From the NCBI RefSeq assembly GCF_003171515.1, contig NC_089392.1, positions 1,922,001 through 1,986,000 of the forward strand: a DNA stretch of 64,000 nucleotides, in the 5' to 3' direction. The notes beneath the pieces are model-generated. The model was not told the DNA's origin. It did no database searches and was given only the letters and a program-made list of their open reading frames with translations. The stretch is from Pyrenophora tritici-repentis (lineage: Eukaryota > Ascomycota > Dothideomycetes > Pleosporales > Pleosporaceae). The position numbers were made by a program, and so were the translations under genes. Shown here piece by piece: positions 10,680 to 22,849 of the stretch (position 1 is its first letter; every line of letters begins with the position of its first letter).

Positions 10680-12683
10680 ATGGACGCAAAGGACAACGGC
10701 GTCACCCACGTTCCCGACAAGGAGGTCGCCTACCCTTCTGAGAAGGAGCCCGTTACTACTTACCCGTCTGAGAAGGAGGCTGGCTATGCACCTGAGCACA
10801 TTGCTGATGCAGGCGCCCGCCGCGAGTCTGTTGCTCACAACATCGTCGAGAACCCTCTGACTCGCCAAACCAAGGCTCAATGTGTCGCCGCAGCAGAGGC
10901 ATGGGCTGTCAAGCACGGTTTGGAAGGCGAAGCTGCTCTCTTTGGCAAGGCTGCTCTGGTTGCCCGCGACCCTGAACGCTTTGAGATGCTCACCGACATC
11001 AACGAGGAAGAGCGCAGTGCTCTAATCTACGAGCGCGACCACAAGTGGAACGGCCCAGTCATGCTGTGGTACTCGATCGGTCTGTGTGCCATTGGTGCCG
11101 CCACCCAGGGATGGGACCAGACTGGTTCCAACGGAGCCAACTTGTCTTTCCCCGAGGAGTTTGGTATCAACCAGGGAGCCAAGAACGAGTGGATCGTTGG
11201 TCTCATCAACGCCATCATCTTCTTGACTGCCGGTCTCATCGGTGCCTTCATTGTTGACCCCCTAAACAAGTACTTGGGTCGTAGGGGCGAGATCTGCCTC
11301 ACTGCAGTCTGCCTCACCCTCACTCCAATCGGCTCCGCATGCGCCCAATCATGGCAGGGACTGTTTGCTGCACGCTTTGTCATGGGTATTGGCATTGGTG
11401 CCAAGAACGCCACTGTGCCCATCTACTCTGCTGAAATGGCCCCGCATCGAATTCGAGGTGCTTTGGTCATGTTCTGGCAGCTATGGGTTGTCATTGGTAT
11501 GTCAACATATTCTTTAGCATGTGCCTGATGCATTACTAATCCAGCTCGACAGGTATTTTCCTCGGTTTCTGTGCCAATGTCATCGTCAAGGACGTTCCCA
11601 AGATTGCATGGCGTCTCCAGCTTGGCTCGGCCTTCATTCCTTCGTTCATTCTCATGATCGGCATCTACTTCTGCCCTGAGTAAGTTCTATGCCCAAGATG
11701 TCTTCGCAAAACATTGACTAACAAACCAAAGGTCTCCTCGATGGCTGATGAAGCACGGTCACGTCGCCAAGGGCTACCGCTCCATGGCGCGCCTCCGTTC
11801 GCACCCCATCATTGCTGCCCGAGACTACTACTACTCGTACGTCATCTACGAGACCGAACTCGCCGTTGCACGTGGAGCTGGTTACTTTGATCGTCTGTGG
11901 GACTGCTTCCGTGTGCCGCGCATCAGGCGTGCCAACTACGGCGCTTCGACTGTCATGTTGGCGCAGCAGATGTGTGGTATCAACATCATCTCCTTCTACA
12001 GTTCGACTATCTTCACCGATGTCGGTTACACTAACGACCAGGCCCTGTACGCGTCTCTCGGTTACGGTGCCATCCAGGTCGTCTTTACGATTCCCACGTT
12101 GTTTCTCATCGATACCAAGGGCCGTAGAACGCTTTGCATGTGGACCTTCCCTCTGATGTGCATCTTCTTGTTGGCCGCTGGTTTGTCTCTTCTTCAGCCA
12201 GAGACTGCAAGCCGAGGTGCTAAGATTGGCCCCGTGGTTCTGTTCGTCTACCTTTTCACCATTTGCTACTCGCTTGGAGAAGGCCCAGTCGCGTTCCAGT
12301 ACTCTGCCGAGGTTTTCCCCACTATTCAGCGTGAACAGGGCATGGCTTGGGCTGTGTGCATCAACAACACCTTCGCCGGTATTTTGTCGCTCACCTTCCC
12401 GCGTATGCGCACTGTCATGACCTCAACGGGTGCTTTTGGTTTCTATGCCGGACTCAACCTTATTGCTTGGTTCATGATCTTCTGTTTCGTCCGCGAGACC
12501 AAGCAGCTCACGCTGGAAGAGTTGGACCAGGTCTTCAGTGTGCCGACCAAGAGCTACCTCAAGTACGAGATTACCGAGTCTGTGCCATACTTCTTCAACC
12601 ACACCATCATGCGCCGGAATGTCCCCAAGCCACCGCCGATCATTGAGAAGGGCTACGCTGCCGATACTCTGCCAACGGCCTAA
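10680..12683 (+). CDS. MFS sugar porter (possible inositol-type transporter)
   Basis: Exons 10680-11496, 11553-11679 and 11732-12683; 631 residues. A 12-helix plasma-membrane facilitator of the sugar porter family, importing a hexose or polyol, probably with protons. The second junction restores the signature PESPRW (314-319). Other marks are GRRGE after the second helix, a [14 protein letters not shown] block in the sugar-binding seventh helix, DTKGRRTL, and [15 protein letters not shown] in place of the usual PETKG ending. A hydrophilic tail of about 110 residues with repeated YPSEKE words precedes the first helix. The [10 protein letters not shown] stretch resembles the inositol-transporter branch, but the substrate cannot be set from sequence. 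The ATG at 10680 is preceded by a CT-rich leader. Confidence 0.9.
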
Positions 12684-13922
12684 GTTGATTTGTCTCTCTT
12701 GTAGGGTTCATGTGTTGCGAAGCTGGAGCTTCGGTTGCCAGAATAGTTTCCCGGGTATGTTTAGTCACATTAGTCGATAGCGCCATGTAAAGCGAACGAC
12801 GATCATTTCATGTCAAACTGGTTTCTCTCTTGCCGATCTCTTCTAGAAATCATGCCGTGAACTATAATTTGCTTCTAAGATCTTTCCATGCATCTAGTTC
12901 TGATGATCAATAAGTATGGGGTAGACTATATTACGCTGCCCGGCTGGTCGGTACTTCCCAAACTGGCGATGACGCATGCGGGGAAGTTGGAGAAACGTGC
13001 TAGCACTAACAACCTGACTACCGCCAACCTTGGGACTATCATTCTGGTTTCGTCTCGCTAGGTTTCAGTTACACCCCCCTTCCTTATATAGAAAGGAAAT
13101 TAGCACATGTGAGTAAGGGTACCTGCGCCAAATCCTCGCTGTTTGAGGTACATGATCCTTCTATTACTAATGCATCCCGTTTTCTTAAATTCACGGACCG
13201 GATTCGTCGTCGCCGCAACGTGCCAAGCCGGCTGGACCGCAGATCGCTAATAGCATAGCATTGAAGTGGGACTAACGGTCCTGGTTCATAGAAAGGATAC
13301 CCTCTAGAAAAGAGAAAGTGTGTAGCTGATCTCCAGCTACACCAAATACATCTAATATAGGAAGAAAGGCGGGCAGAGATCTGCTGGATCACTTGGTCTT
13401 GTCAACGACCGCAGATGAAAAAAAAATGGAATAAGACCTTGTCTTCCCTACGAGAGAAATCGAACTAGAAACTTCATTTCCGTAGCTCAACCTATGATGC
13501 ATATTCTTACTTAGACGCATACCTTGGCACGCTATACTTATCCTCAGAGGTAGAATATCGTGACCTCGGGAAGCACAAAGTACCCACTATAAACTTCTCG
13601 GTCGTTGATACCACGCGAATATCAGCTGGTAGAGTTACGAAACACGACGTCCCGTTCCGTGTGGCACATTACACGAATAAACGATTTCCAGGTACCTGGA
13701 AATCCGAGCTCCACTTGCCAATGTGGGTTACGCTATAAGTAAAACAAGTAATAGCTCCCGATATGACTGAAGAGTCGGATGTATCTTATCCGAGTCGCGA
13801 AGGGTATATACGAAGGTACAGGGGACAGTATAACTCTTCGACACTGTTAGAAAGCGACTTTCTTGATCCTAAGACACGACCTGCAGATCACCGAAAAGTC
13901 ACATGAGTACCCCGAAGCCGCA
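12684..13922. other. Intergenic space before a decayed gene
   Basis: No intact gene. It is rather AT-rich with many stop codons in all frames, and may include the eroded promoter of the hydrolase pseudogene that follows. Confidence 0.35.
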
Positions 13923-15421
13923 ATGTCTGAAAAGCTAGTCTGGGAAAGTGGATGAGACAAGAGGGTTGCAGAGATCCAAAAAGGTATCAAGGAGCGTGAA
14001 GAAGAACTTACAGCTATCCTTCGCAATCAACCACGTAATCTGCCTAAATGGCAATACTCACCAGAAGCCAAAGCGATCACCGAAACTGCCCAAAAGGTAG
14101 CGAAAGAAAATGAGGGGTTCTTGAATCAACATATCACCCCTCTTCTCGAATGGCCGAGCAAGGAAGTTGCTGATGATGACTTCTTCTACAAAGGAACGGG
14201 GGCGAATAGCATGTTTGACCGAAGCAAAATCTAGTTTGGAGAGGAAGGATTCAACGTCTATGAGACACAGTACTCTTCCTCGGAGCGCCAAGATAAGAAG
14301 AAACTCACTGTGACTGTAATAGTTCCGAACGATATACCAGCCGGGCATAAAGCGCCTGTAATGTGGTTTTTCCATGGAGGCGGATTTGTACGTCTCAACA
14401 CCCAAAACCCCTCAAGCTTTGACTATCAATACATCCAAAGGAACAAGACCAACACTAACACCCACCAGTGCACCGGCACCGCATCCTTCCACCCCTGGTT
14501 CTCTACCACTTCCCTCCGCCGCGCCAAAGCAAAACACGCCATCATCATCTCCGTAAACTACCCCCTCGGCCCCAAAGGAACTTACACAGACATTTACATC
14601 GCCCTCCAAGATTTTCTGCTCTGGTACAAACACGACGGTTCTTTCGACGCCCGCTACGAATCCTGGCCAGCTTGGCTCCTCGCCCAACACCCCCAGCAAA
14701 CCTACACCATCGACAAATCCAGCGTCTACGTCGAAGCTAAAAGCGCAGGTACCTACGCCGCTGTGACAACCCTCTCGCTCAACGCGAAGAGAGACGTTGG
14801 AACGGCCATACCTATTAACGCAGCTCTGTTCCGCTCTCCCATGCTGGCGCACTATAAACGCGATATCCTTCAGCCAGACGCGGTGTCAACGTACATGGGC
14901 CACGACATGCCCTTCTCACACATCACTGCACACGTCGAAAAGATACGCGGGACAATCACGGCGCTCGAAGTCCTAGGCGTGTCACCCACATGTGTCGCTC
15001 GTCCACCACCAAAGGGGATGGTTTTTGCTTAACTCACACACGGATGTGGCAGACTTACTTCCAGCGGAACCGCGGCTTCTCTACCCTAAACGCTACAGCT
15101 CCCACTCCCAATTCAAAAGACGACCGTATAATGGATGCAATCGAACGCGCCCAAAACTGCGACCAACACGCCACTAACCCCTCACTCCTTCCCCCACTGT
15201 ACATATACTAAGGTTACGACGACGCAAACTGTCCCATCGCCGACACAGAAGCGTTTGTAGCAGCGCTGCAGGATAAGAAGCTGTATGGGAACCGGTTTGA
15301 GGATGACAAATGTATGTTTTATGTGGTGAAGGCGTTGGAAAGCACGCCGGTGTGGTATGAAGGGGACAAGAGGCTGAAGTGGGAGAGGAGTGAGAGTGTG
15401 GGACATGGGTTTGGTTATTGA
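13923..15421 (+). pseudogene. Decayed alpha/beta hydrolase (esterase-like)
   Basis: A recognisable but broken alpha/beta hydrolase-fold-3 gene. From the ATG at 13923 one frame runs through a TGA at 13953 and a TAG at 14232 into an HGGGF oxyanion-hole block, then a probable intron at 14388-14468 (81 bp), then about 190 further codons to a TAA at 15030. The nucleophile elbow, normally G-[DE]-S-A-G, reads A-K-S-A-G, although Ser and Ala-Gly remain. Downstream homology continues in other frames: a block beginning GYDDANCPIADTEAF and ending HGFGY, with a further in-frame TAA at 15209 and the natural stop at 15419. The gene therefore has at least four premature stops and at least one frameshift. 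Several stops are one C-to-T change from CAA, CAG or CGA. A functional product is very unlikely. Confidence 0.82.
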
Positions 15422-15823
15422 CTTGATGAGGGGAGAGGGGCGTGGTTGAAGGGGATGTATGATTGGGTTGGGCGGTTGTGGGGTGGGAGGGGGTGAGGGG
15501 ACTGTGTGTAGGGGAGGGGAGGCGTGTAGTGGTGTTGGTTAGGCTTGTTGTGTCTTCATTCTCCTTTGAGCGATGCTCGTTCTACTTCTCCTTCCTCTTC
15601 TTTTCTCTCTCAATCTTATACCCGAACGAAGGCAGGACACACACGAGAAAAACAACACTTTTTCTTCTTCATCAATGTCACTCCAGACCAATGGATATGA
15701 TACAGATCTTGAACCCATCACTTGAACTATCAGTCACACGTCTAGTTTTACTCCATAGCTCCATTTTGTTTTTGATTTTTCCCCTTTCCACATGCACGAC
15801 TCGACTACAACAACCAGCCGGTA
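15422..15823. other. Short intergenic stretch, G-rich then CT-rich
   Basis: A purine-rich segment near 15430-15520 gives way to pyrimidine-rich sequence. It holds the 3' flanks of the hydrolase remnant and of the convergent zinc-finger gene. No gene is seen. Confidence 0.4.
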
Positions 15824-17488
15824 CTACGACGACCCTTGCCCAGCTCTAAAATTGTTATTCCGATTATCGTTGCCAACTATAGGCATATTGTCGTGGTTCC
15901 CCGGCGGCATAGATTGCCCCGAGGCCTTGGAGAGCGAGCTATTCCTCGGGTTATTGACACCGGCGTTGCGAGGTTGCGACTGAACGGAGCTGACGCTTGG
16001 GTTGCGGGTATTGCTGTTTTGAGGCGCACTCATGCCGCTGTTGATGCTAGCGTTTCGTGGCTGATTGTTCACAGGGGTACTGTTCATATTGGAGTTTACG
16101 GCTGCATTGCGGGGGTTATTGTTGCTATTGACGGGGGTTCCGTTCATGTTTGAGCTGACGCTGCTGTTTCTGGTGGCGGCGGGGTTGTTGCTGGTGTTGG
16201 GAACGGGATTGCCATGCATATTGACCATGCCGGCCGACATGTTGTTGCCATTTATGCCGATTGGCAGGCCAGTTTGCATGGCGGTGTCCACATTTGCTGC
16301 CATGGATGCCCTGGGTGGACCCATGCCTGTGTTCTCACCCTCTTCGCCCATGCCATCGACGCTCGGCCAGATGCGCTCGGCTAGCCAGCAAGTTTGGCGG
16401 AAGATTTCTTCACACCTTACCATTTCCTCTTTGCCGTCGCGTGTGGTTGTTATATTGGCGAGCTCATCGACGAGGGCGCGCGAGGCTTCGACGAATTTGC
16501 TAAAGGCGGGGGATATCCAGTTTGGCAGGAGGGCTTGGTGGAGGGCGACAATGTGGGGTTCGGCGGACATGGTGGAGACGTTTGGGGAGAAGGATGCAGC
16601 ATATTGCCAGGCGCTGCGGTAGCACTGTGATGTGTTAGTTTGGGTGAGGTGTGGGATGGATTGTAGCCCTACATGCTCGGTCCCCCATAAAGCGACCATG
16701 CCTTCCAAAAGTGACGCGCTCGGACTAGTTGCGTTCACAAACATGTCAATCAGGGCGCGAGTGATGGGGGAAGGTGGGTCCATGGGCAGGACAAGGCCGT
16801 ATTTTGTCGCGGTAATCTCGAAAAACTGCATCTCGCGTCGCATGTTGTTAAGGGCGGAAATGAGCAAATCCATGGTCCGATACATGGGATGGAACTGCGA
16901 GTTGGGCGTCGAAGGAAGACGGACCTTGCCCAGCAGCTGGCTCACGAAGCGCATGAAGGCGCGCTCGTAATGGCCATCCTGGACCAGCCATTGCATCAAC
17001 GGTCCTACGCCTATGGAGCCGCAGCCCGAGTGAGAGAGAAACGGATGCTGGGTTGCCTGAGCAAAGGGCCCCGAGCAGATGGTCAAGAGATGCGAGGTCA
17101 GCGAGGGCGCGATATTGGGAGCCATGGCGATGTTCGGCGCAATCGGCTGGCCGTCGCGAGGCCGCTTACTATTCGGACCTCGCCGGTGTACCTGAAGGTT
17201 TGGATTTGGTTGCTGTCCATTGAGGATCTGGCTGGGGCCCGGAGCGGCCATGTTTTGCTGCTCGACGGGCGTTCCATTCTGCTGCTGTTGGGCGAGGAGG
17301 TGTGCCTGGGCCTCGGGCGAGGAGAGGTATGGCTGACACTCCTGAAGATGCTCAATCTGCCGCGTCGTGTTCTTTGCGCGCACGAAGCCGCAGTGAAGAC
17401 AGCGGACTTTGTTGCATTTCGAGGGTGTGTCTTGATCCTGGAACTCTGCAAAAGCACGTCGGATGTCAGGGTTGGCATGTCTGCCCAT
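15824..17488 (-). CDS. BED-like zinc-finger protein with Asn-rich C-terminus
   Basis: A single-exon gene of 554 residues; the start is the ATG complementary to 17486-17488. Near the N-terminus a CLHC..H...C pattern (C30, C33, H47, C51) has the spacing of a BED-type finger, a DNA-binding fold often derived from transposases. A Gln/Pro-rich linker follows, then a helical middle domain (about 130-370) without recognised homology, then a long Asn/Ser-rich tail with the word PRNA repeated at intervals. I infer a nuclear DNA-binding protein. No transposase catalytic core is visible, so it looks like a host gene rather than a mobile element. Confidence 0.75.
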   Translation of the reverse strand: MGRHANPDIRRAFAEFQDQDTPSKCNKVRCLHCGFVRAKNTTRQIEHLQECQPYLSSPEAQAHLLAQQQQNGTPVEQQNMAAPGPSQILNGQQPNPNLQVHRRGPNSKRPRDGQPIAPNIAMAPNIAPSLTSHLLTICSGPFAQATQHPFLSHSGCGSIGVGPLMQWLVQDGHYERAFMRFVSQLLGKVRLPSTPNSQFHPMYRTMDLLISALNNMRREMQFFEITATKYGLVLPMDPPSPITRALIDMFVNATSPSASLLEGMVALWGTEHVGLQSIPHLTQTNTSQCYRSAWQYAASFSPNVSTMSAEPHIVALHQALLPNWISPAFSKFVEASRALVDELANITTTRDGKEEMVRCEEIFRQTCWLAERIWPSVDGMGEEGENTGMGPPRASMAANVDTAMQTGLPIGINGNNMSAGMVNMHGNPVPNTSNNPAATRNSSVSSNMNGTPVNSNNNPRNAAVNSNMNSTPVNNQPRNASINSGMSAPQNSNTRNPSVSSVQSQPRNAGVNNPRNSSLSKASGQSMPPGNHDNMPIVGNDNRNNNFRAGQGSS

Positions 17489-20081
17489 GGCGGCCTGGCA
17501 TTGTGGGGGTTAGCCTGATGGCAGCAGCAGCAACAACATGGGCGTGCGACATGATGTCGTCTCTACAGCATGCCGCATCCTCAGAACAAGGTGGGACGAC
17601 ATGATGATCCAAGTGGGATATGCAGAACAAGTGGAGCTCACCTCGAATCGGGCTGTCCTGATGATGTGTATTTTGTATTGTGTATTGTGTATTGTGTATT
17701 GTAACAATTGCGGGTACGGTATCGCCCCCCTCCGTGAGTATGCTAAGACTCCACAGCCGCCAGAATCCGAACTTGGCTGACGCCTCGTCAAATCAGCATG
17801 CGCATGGCCTTGTGCTTTTGACGACGCTTGCCACCGATGGAGGGACTGTTGGTTGTTTGTTCCGAAAAGCAGCGTGCGCACGCGTGATGGTACATGCGCA
17901 TGGCGTTGCCATCTGTAACTAAGCGTCACTGTAAAGATATTGCTGGTAACGCGGCCACATTAGTAACCACGTTCTGTAGCATGCAGCGCCTGTGCGCCCG
18001 AAACATTTCAGTCAGCCCTGCGTAACATGGCGCGCATGAGCATGCTTTGTGTCATGTCTGCGACTAACTATACCTCGGCAACCGCACTGAGAATTAACAT
18101 GGCTTCTGCCTCAAGGCTCACCCACAGTCAGGCGTGGTCATTCCATGAATTCTTGGCCGGATTTTGCAGGTTATCCGAGGGGCGCCCTCCTACCTCCATT
18201 GTCAACCAAACTTCCATGCCCACAACCACATACCAAAGATCGTCCCATCGTTCCTTGATGCAGTAAACAGTCCCGTTGGCGCGTCACGCTCGCCTCCACC
18301 AGGTTGCATCGTGATCAGAGTGATGGTCTCTTTGACTGCCAAGACAAGTATAGCAGTTGTCGGGTACATCAACTTAGTCTACATGCCCACCTCGGCCTAC
18401 AATGTCTACCATGTGGCAAACGTCATGATGCCGCTAGACGTAAAAACCTCTCGAGGTCACAAGCACTCCGACTGACACGCTCATTGATCTGCTTCCGAGC
18501 TGCAACGAGTATCGCGCGATTCCCCGCCTTGGCCAAGCTTCCACCATCGGGCGCCGTCGCACGTTTACATTCGACGGATCAGGAGGAACTCGGCCAGGGA
18601 TGTCTTGCATACGCGCCGGTGTCTGGGGAGGCACTCTCGTGACATGAGGAAAATGGGTAGTTTGCAGTGGGCAATGCAGAAGGCAATGTGCGGTGAAGAG
18701 ACATGGGCAAGTCGTGAAGCCACCATGACGTCGCTGCGCCTTGCTCCTAGTCCTTGCTCGCTCAACTCCAGGCCTCGCCGGAAAAACCAGAAGTTGAGAA
18801 GACGTCAGTTCAGCCTTGCTTCTGCTTACTTACAGAAAACAAGCATGAGCAAGGGATTGGCAAGCCGCGGCACGAGCATCATGTTTCCGCTCCATCTCAC
18901 CAAGATGAGTAACCGGCGGGACGATCCAAAAGATGCCATCACATCATGCACCCAAGTCCAGAAAGACACTAAGCTTGTCGTCCATTCACCCGGTACACCG
19001 TACAACAGCTGGAACGTGTTTCGGGCACTCGTGCTTTGCACATCACAAGGTCACATGTAGTCTTGCGGGGAAACTATCCAGTCCAGTACTCTTTGTAGCG
19101 CCCTGCATGGAGGAAAGCACGACACGGCGCCAGACTAGCACTACGCTGCTTGGAAAGACGCTGTATCTCCGACCCAAAGTAACAACCAAAGTAGCAAAGC
19201 TCATGGGACTTCCGATAACCGAATGAGGTTGCACTGCTGGTCTCCCAAGATGCTATCGTTTGTTTTGCCAGCCCATAACCAAGACGCGAGAGTCCACAGT
19301 CGATGTTCTAGAGGCGTCACGTGCGCGTGTCGGACTTCTCGAACGACACATCAGCACCGCCTCGGCAGCTAAGTGGCTGAAGTACGCCGATCTCCACATC
19401 ATCGTATCAAACGCCCGGCCAATCAACTTCCTGTACCTGGATTCTCCCTTCCAACTGTCTGCCAAGCGCAACCCTGCATCTGACCTTAGGCCCGCCTGAC
19501 CTCAGTTCTTTTGCTTCATGTCAGGACTGCCGAGACTCTATTCAGCCGTAACTTGTTTGCGCCCAGCTGCCTGGACCGGTTAGGCCATAGGGTACGGAGT
19601 AGCTTTTGTCTTCATCCTCCCTTGAAACACATACGTCACCCTGTTAAGTGCCAGCAAGACGGCGGGTCCGGAGTCAGTAACGATGTACAACTCGTCCCGC
19701 CTCAGTCGATTTGTGACTTGTCAGCCCAACTACGGTTGGTTGCCCCCCCAAAACCCTTAGCCACCACCTACTAAGGTCCGGGTAGCTCTTGTACTAGCGG
19801 GGATAGAGCTCCGCGCCACGGGATCGTCGCTACGTCGTGAAGCAGCGAACACATGGTTGTTTCGTAGGCCTGACTGGTTGCTTAGTGGGGCGACTTTCTT
19901 GCTCGGATATTGGAAGTGTTTGCCATGGGGAGGTTTAAAGAGACATCTGATCCCCGACTTCATGGCCATATCTCACACTCAAGTTTGATAACTGTCCCAG
20001 AGCATCCTCTGTACCTCTTCTCTATTCCCTCCTTGTGTAACCTACAATATCAATTAGTAGACCTTCACTCCTCACCACATC
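17489..20081. other. 2.6 kb divergent intergenic region
   Basis: Lies between the divergent zinc-finger and glucanase genes. A heptanucleotide microsatellite sits near 17665-17702. Several open frames of 60-150 codons occur on both strands, but none has a protein-like composition or motif. The last 80 bp are a CT-rich leader of the glucanase gene. Confidence 0.4.
17665..17702 (+). repeat. Heptanucleotide microsatellite (TGTATTG)n
   Basis: Four to five copies of a TGTATTG-type unit in tandem; the first copies carry a variant. Confidence 0.85.
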
Positions 20082-21364
20082 ATGGTTCGGCATTGGACTT
20101 CCGTGGCCCTTGGCCTGCTTGCCATCAGCACAAACGCGTCTCCCGTTCAAAACATGAAGCGCGCACCCATGTTCGACTACAACGGCCAGAAGGTTCGTGG
20201 TGTAAACACGGGCGGATGGTTCGTGCTCGAGCCCTGGATCACCCCCAGCATGTTCGAGGGCAACAGCGCAAAGGATGAGTTCTCGCTCGCCGGCGCAATC
20301 GGTAAGGATGCGGCGCAGAAGAAACTCCAAGACCACTGGAATTCGTGGATTACCCAAGACGACTTCAACCAGATGGCTGCTGCTGGATTGAACCATGTCA
20401 GAATCCCCATCGGCTACTGGAGTGTTATCCCACGAGAGGGCGACCCGTACCTACAAGGAGCTTACCAGAAGCTTGGAGAGGCACTTGACTGGGCGCAGGC
20501 TGCTGGCCTCAAGGTCATGATTGACCTTCATGGTGCACCCAACTCGCAAAACGGCTTCGACAACTCGGGAAGATTGGGCAGCGTTGGCTGGGGCCAGGGC
20601 GATACGGTCGCATACACCATCAAAGTGCTTAACAAGATCCGTGACGACCACGCATCACATCCTGCTGTCTCGGCCATTGAGCTTCTGAACGAGCCTTTGG
20701 GCCCCAACCTAGACATGAACACTGTTCGACAATTTTACATGGATGGCTGGGGCAACCTCAAGGACTCCAACGTCGCTATCACCTTCCACGATGCCTTCCA
20801 AGGTGTGACATCGTGGGGTAACTGGGGCGCGGGAATGTGGAACTTGATGCTCGACACGCACCACTACGAGATCTTTGACAACAACGCTGTGGCCATGTCA
20901 CCTGACCAGCACATCAAGACAGCCTGCGACTTTGGTAAGCAGATGGCATCAACTGGCAAGTGGACTATTGCCGGCGAGTGGACGGGTGGAATTACGGATT
21001 GCGCAAAGTGGTTGAACGGCAAAGACAAGGGCGCGCGTTACGACGGTACCTTTGGCGGATCCAAGGTCGGTGACTGCACTGGCAAGTCTACTGGCACTGT
21101 GGCTGGATTGTCGAATGACGACAAGTACAACATCGGGCGTTTCATCGAGGCGCAGCTTGACGCCTACGAGAAGGCTAGTGGGTGGATTTTCTGGACGTGG
21201 AAGACCGAGGGTGCTCCTGAATGGGACATGAAGGATCTTTTGGCCAACGGCCTTTTCCCTCAACCGCTAACGGCGCGAAAGTGTAAGTATACCCTCTTTC
21301 CCATTCTGTTCGCCTCACATGAGCTCAAAGCTGACCGACTACAGACCCTGGCCAATGCAACTAA
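20082..21364 (+). CDS. Secreted exo-beta-1,3-glucanase, GH5 (Exg1 family)
   Basis: Exons 20082-21282 and 21345-21364; 406 residues. The 62-bp GTAAGT..ACAG intron leaves a last exon of only six codons (ending PGQCN), which removes a spurious read-through tail. The N-terminus is a signal peptide (VALGLLAISTNA), with a possible dibasic KR at 26-27 for propeptide cleavage. The GH5 core is clear: RGVNTGGWFVLEPW at 39-52, HVRIPIGYW, the proton donor Glu204 in LLNEP, and the nucleophile Glu299 in AGEW. Enzymes of this group hydrolyse terminal glucose from wall beta-1,3-glucan and remodel the fungal wall. It shares strand and wall theme with the Kre9/Knh1-like gene downstream. Confidence 0.95.
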
Positions 21365-22849
21365 GCATTTTCAAGCGAGAGACTCTTTATCTTTTCTTCT
21401 TCCCATGACAGCGCTACACACTCGCTCCGCCACAGTACGCAGCCACGATACGGATGAAATAACGACGGCATGACGATGTAACGAATTCCATTTTTCCGCT
21501 TCGAAGATACCCCGATGCGTTCACTCGCTTATTGGGCCCACGTCCTTTAGGGCAACCCGTGCCCATATTGTCTGACACATCCTTGGCCGAGTCGCGACCC
21601 GCTTGTAGAACTCTGTGCAGTGCGCCAGAGGAGGGTATATACATGATGGAGGCAGCGGCGCAGTGGGCGCAACCGTAAATATGAGACCAAAGCAATTGTA
21701 AATTTCAATCAAAATGAAGGCGTTGAAACAAGGGCTTGTTGACACAGAGCGCACAGCGGAGTAGTCGTGACATTCGTTTTCCCCTAACCGTCGCGGAGAA
21801 GGAGCGGAGCGGTAATTTGCGGGCTTATTGCCATCTGCCGCCCGCACACTCATCTCGCTCGTACTTGCCCAACCAAGAAGACTGTGACGGTGAATGACAA
21901 GCTGCATGCTTTTGCGCCATGTCATGTTCGCTTAGAAGCTGACATATGATGCAACAACCTAGGCAGGTCGCTGGCAAAACTGGCGTGCGGCGGGTGCAAC
22001 AAAGCCTTCTCTCCTTACTAAGTCATCAGTCAATCCCGTTCAGGAGTTGCACCTGCAGCCAACAGTACCAGTACCTGAGCTAGTTGCAGCGCGGTACCCC
22101 ATGAGTCGCACAGCAAAGCCAAAAACCAAGCAGATCGTGGTTCCACGATTGCGATGATCCGGAGAAACGTCGCTCGTATTCGGGCTCGAGTCGAACGGGA
22201 TCTTCACAAATACGATGAAGAATTGCGCGGATGAGATTTCAACGGTTAATCTGTCGGTCCTACCGTCCCTCCCTTTCCCGCTCATCTTTGCTTGGGCAGG
22301 CCAACGCATGTGCGCCAAGCGCTATGCCGCTCGCATACTGCTGACAGGAGCAGACAGCGAAACTGCTGCCTGTAAGGCGTCTCATGTCAATAGTCCAAGC
22401 AATCTCCAGGAAGCCAGGAATAGGCCGTGCCAGTGTTGGGTAGGCTGACCGGTAAAGCCAGTGGCCTCCTGAGAAACGCCGCAATCCACACCTATACGAG
22501 CTGCCTAAATCCCAGCCATGGTTGCCATTGGACAGAACGGCACAAGCGCGGTCCATTTGGCATGGTGGTCATGTGCAGGGATGTGCGCGGCATCAAGCTA
22601 CCAATCTCGAGTTGCGCCGGCAACAGGGGTACCTGCATGGGCCGTTTGCAACACGCCGAAATCGATATATCTCGACAGTGCCTCCGCCTTGTAAAGCCTC
22701 CCTCCCCAGCTCAAATTCGCAGCCTCAATCGAAGAACTTGTTCTTTAGCCATTCATTACCATCCCGTCACTCTTTACTTGTATATCCCGACCGCTACCTA
22801 ATACCCATCACCTCGCCCTAATCGCATAATACAAACACAAACCAACAAC
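21365..22849. other. 1.5 kb intergenic region
   Basis: Holds the 3' flank of the glucanase gene and the promoter of the Kre9/Knh1-like gene, with a CT/AC-rich leader just before 22850. No gene recognised. Confidence 0.4.

Noticed and set aside
16889..17518. 209-codon plus-strand frame opposite the zinc-finger gene
   Set aside because: A shadow of the minus-strand gene, which has the zinc-finger motif and a natural start.
18605..19060. 151-codon plus-strand frame upstream of the glucanase
   Set aside because: No motif, a low-complexity basic translation, and no splice or start context to support a gene.
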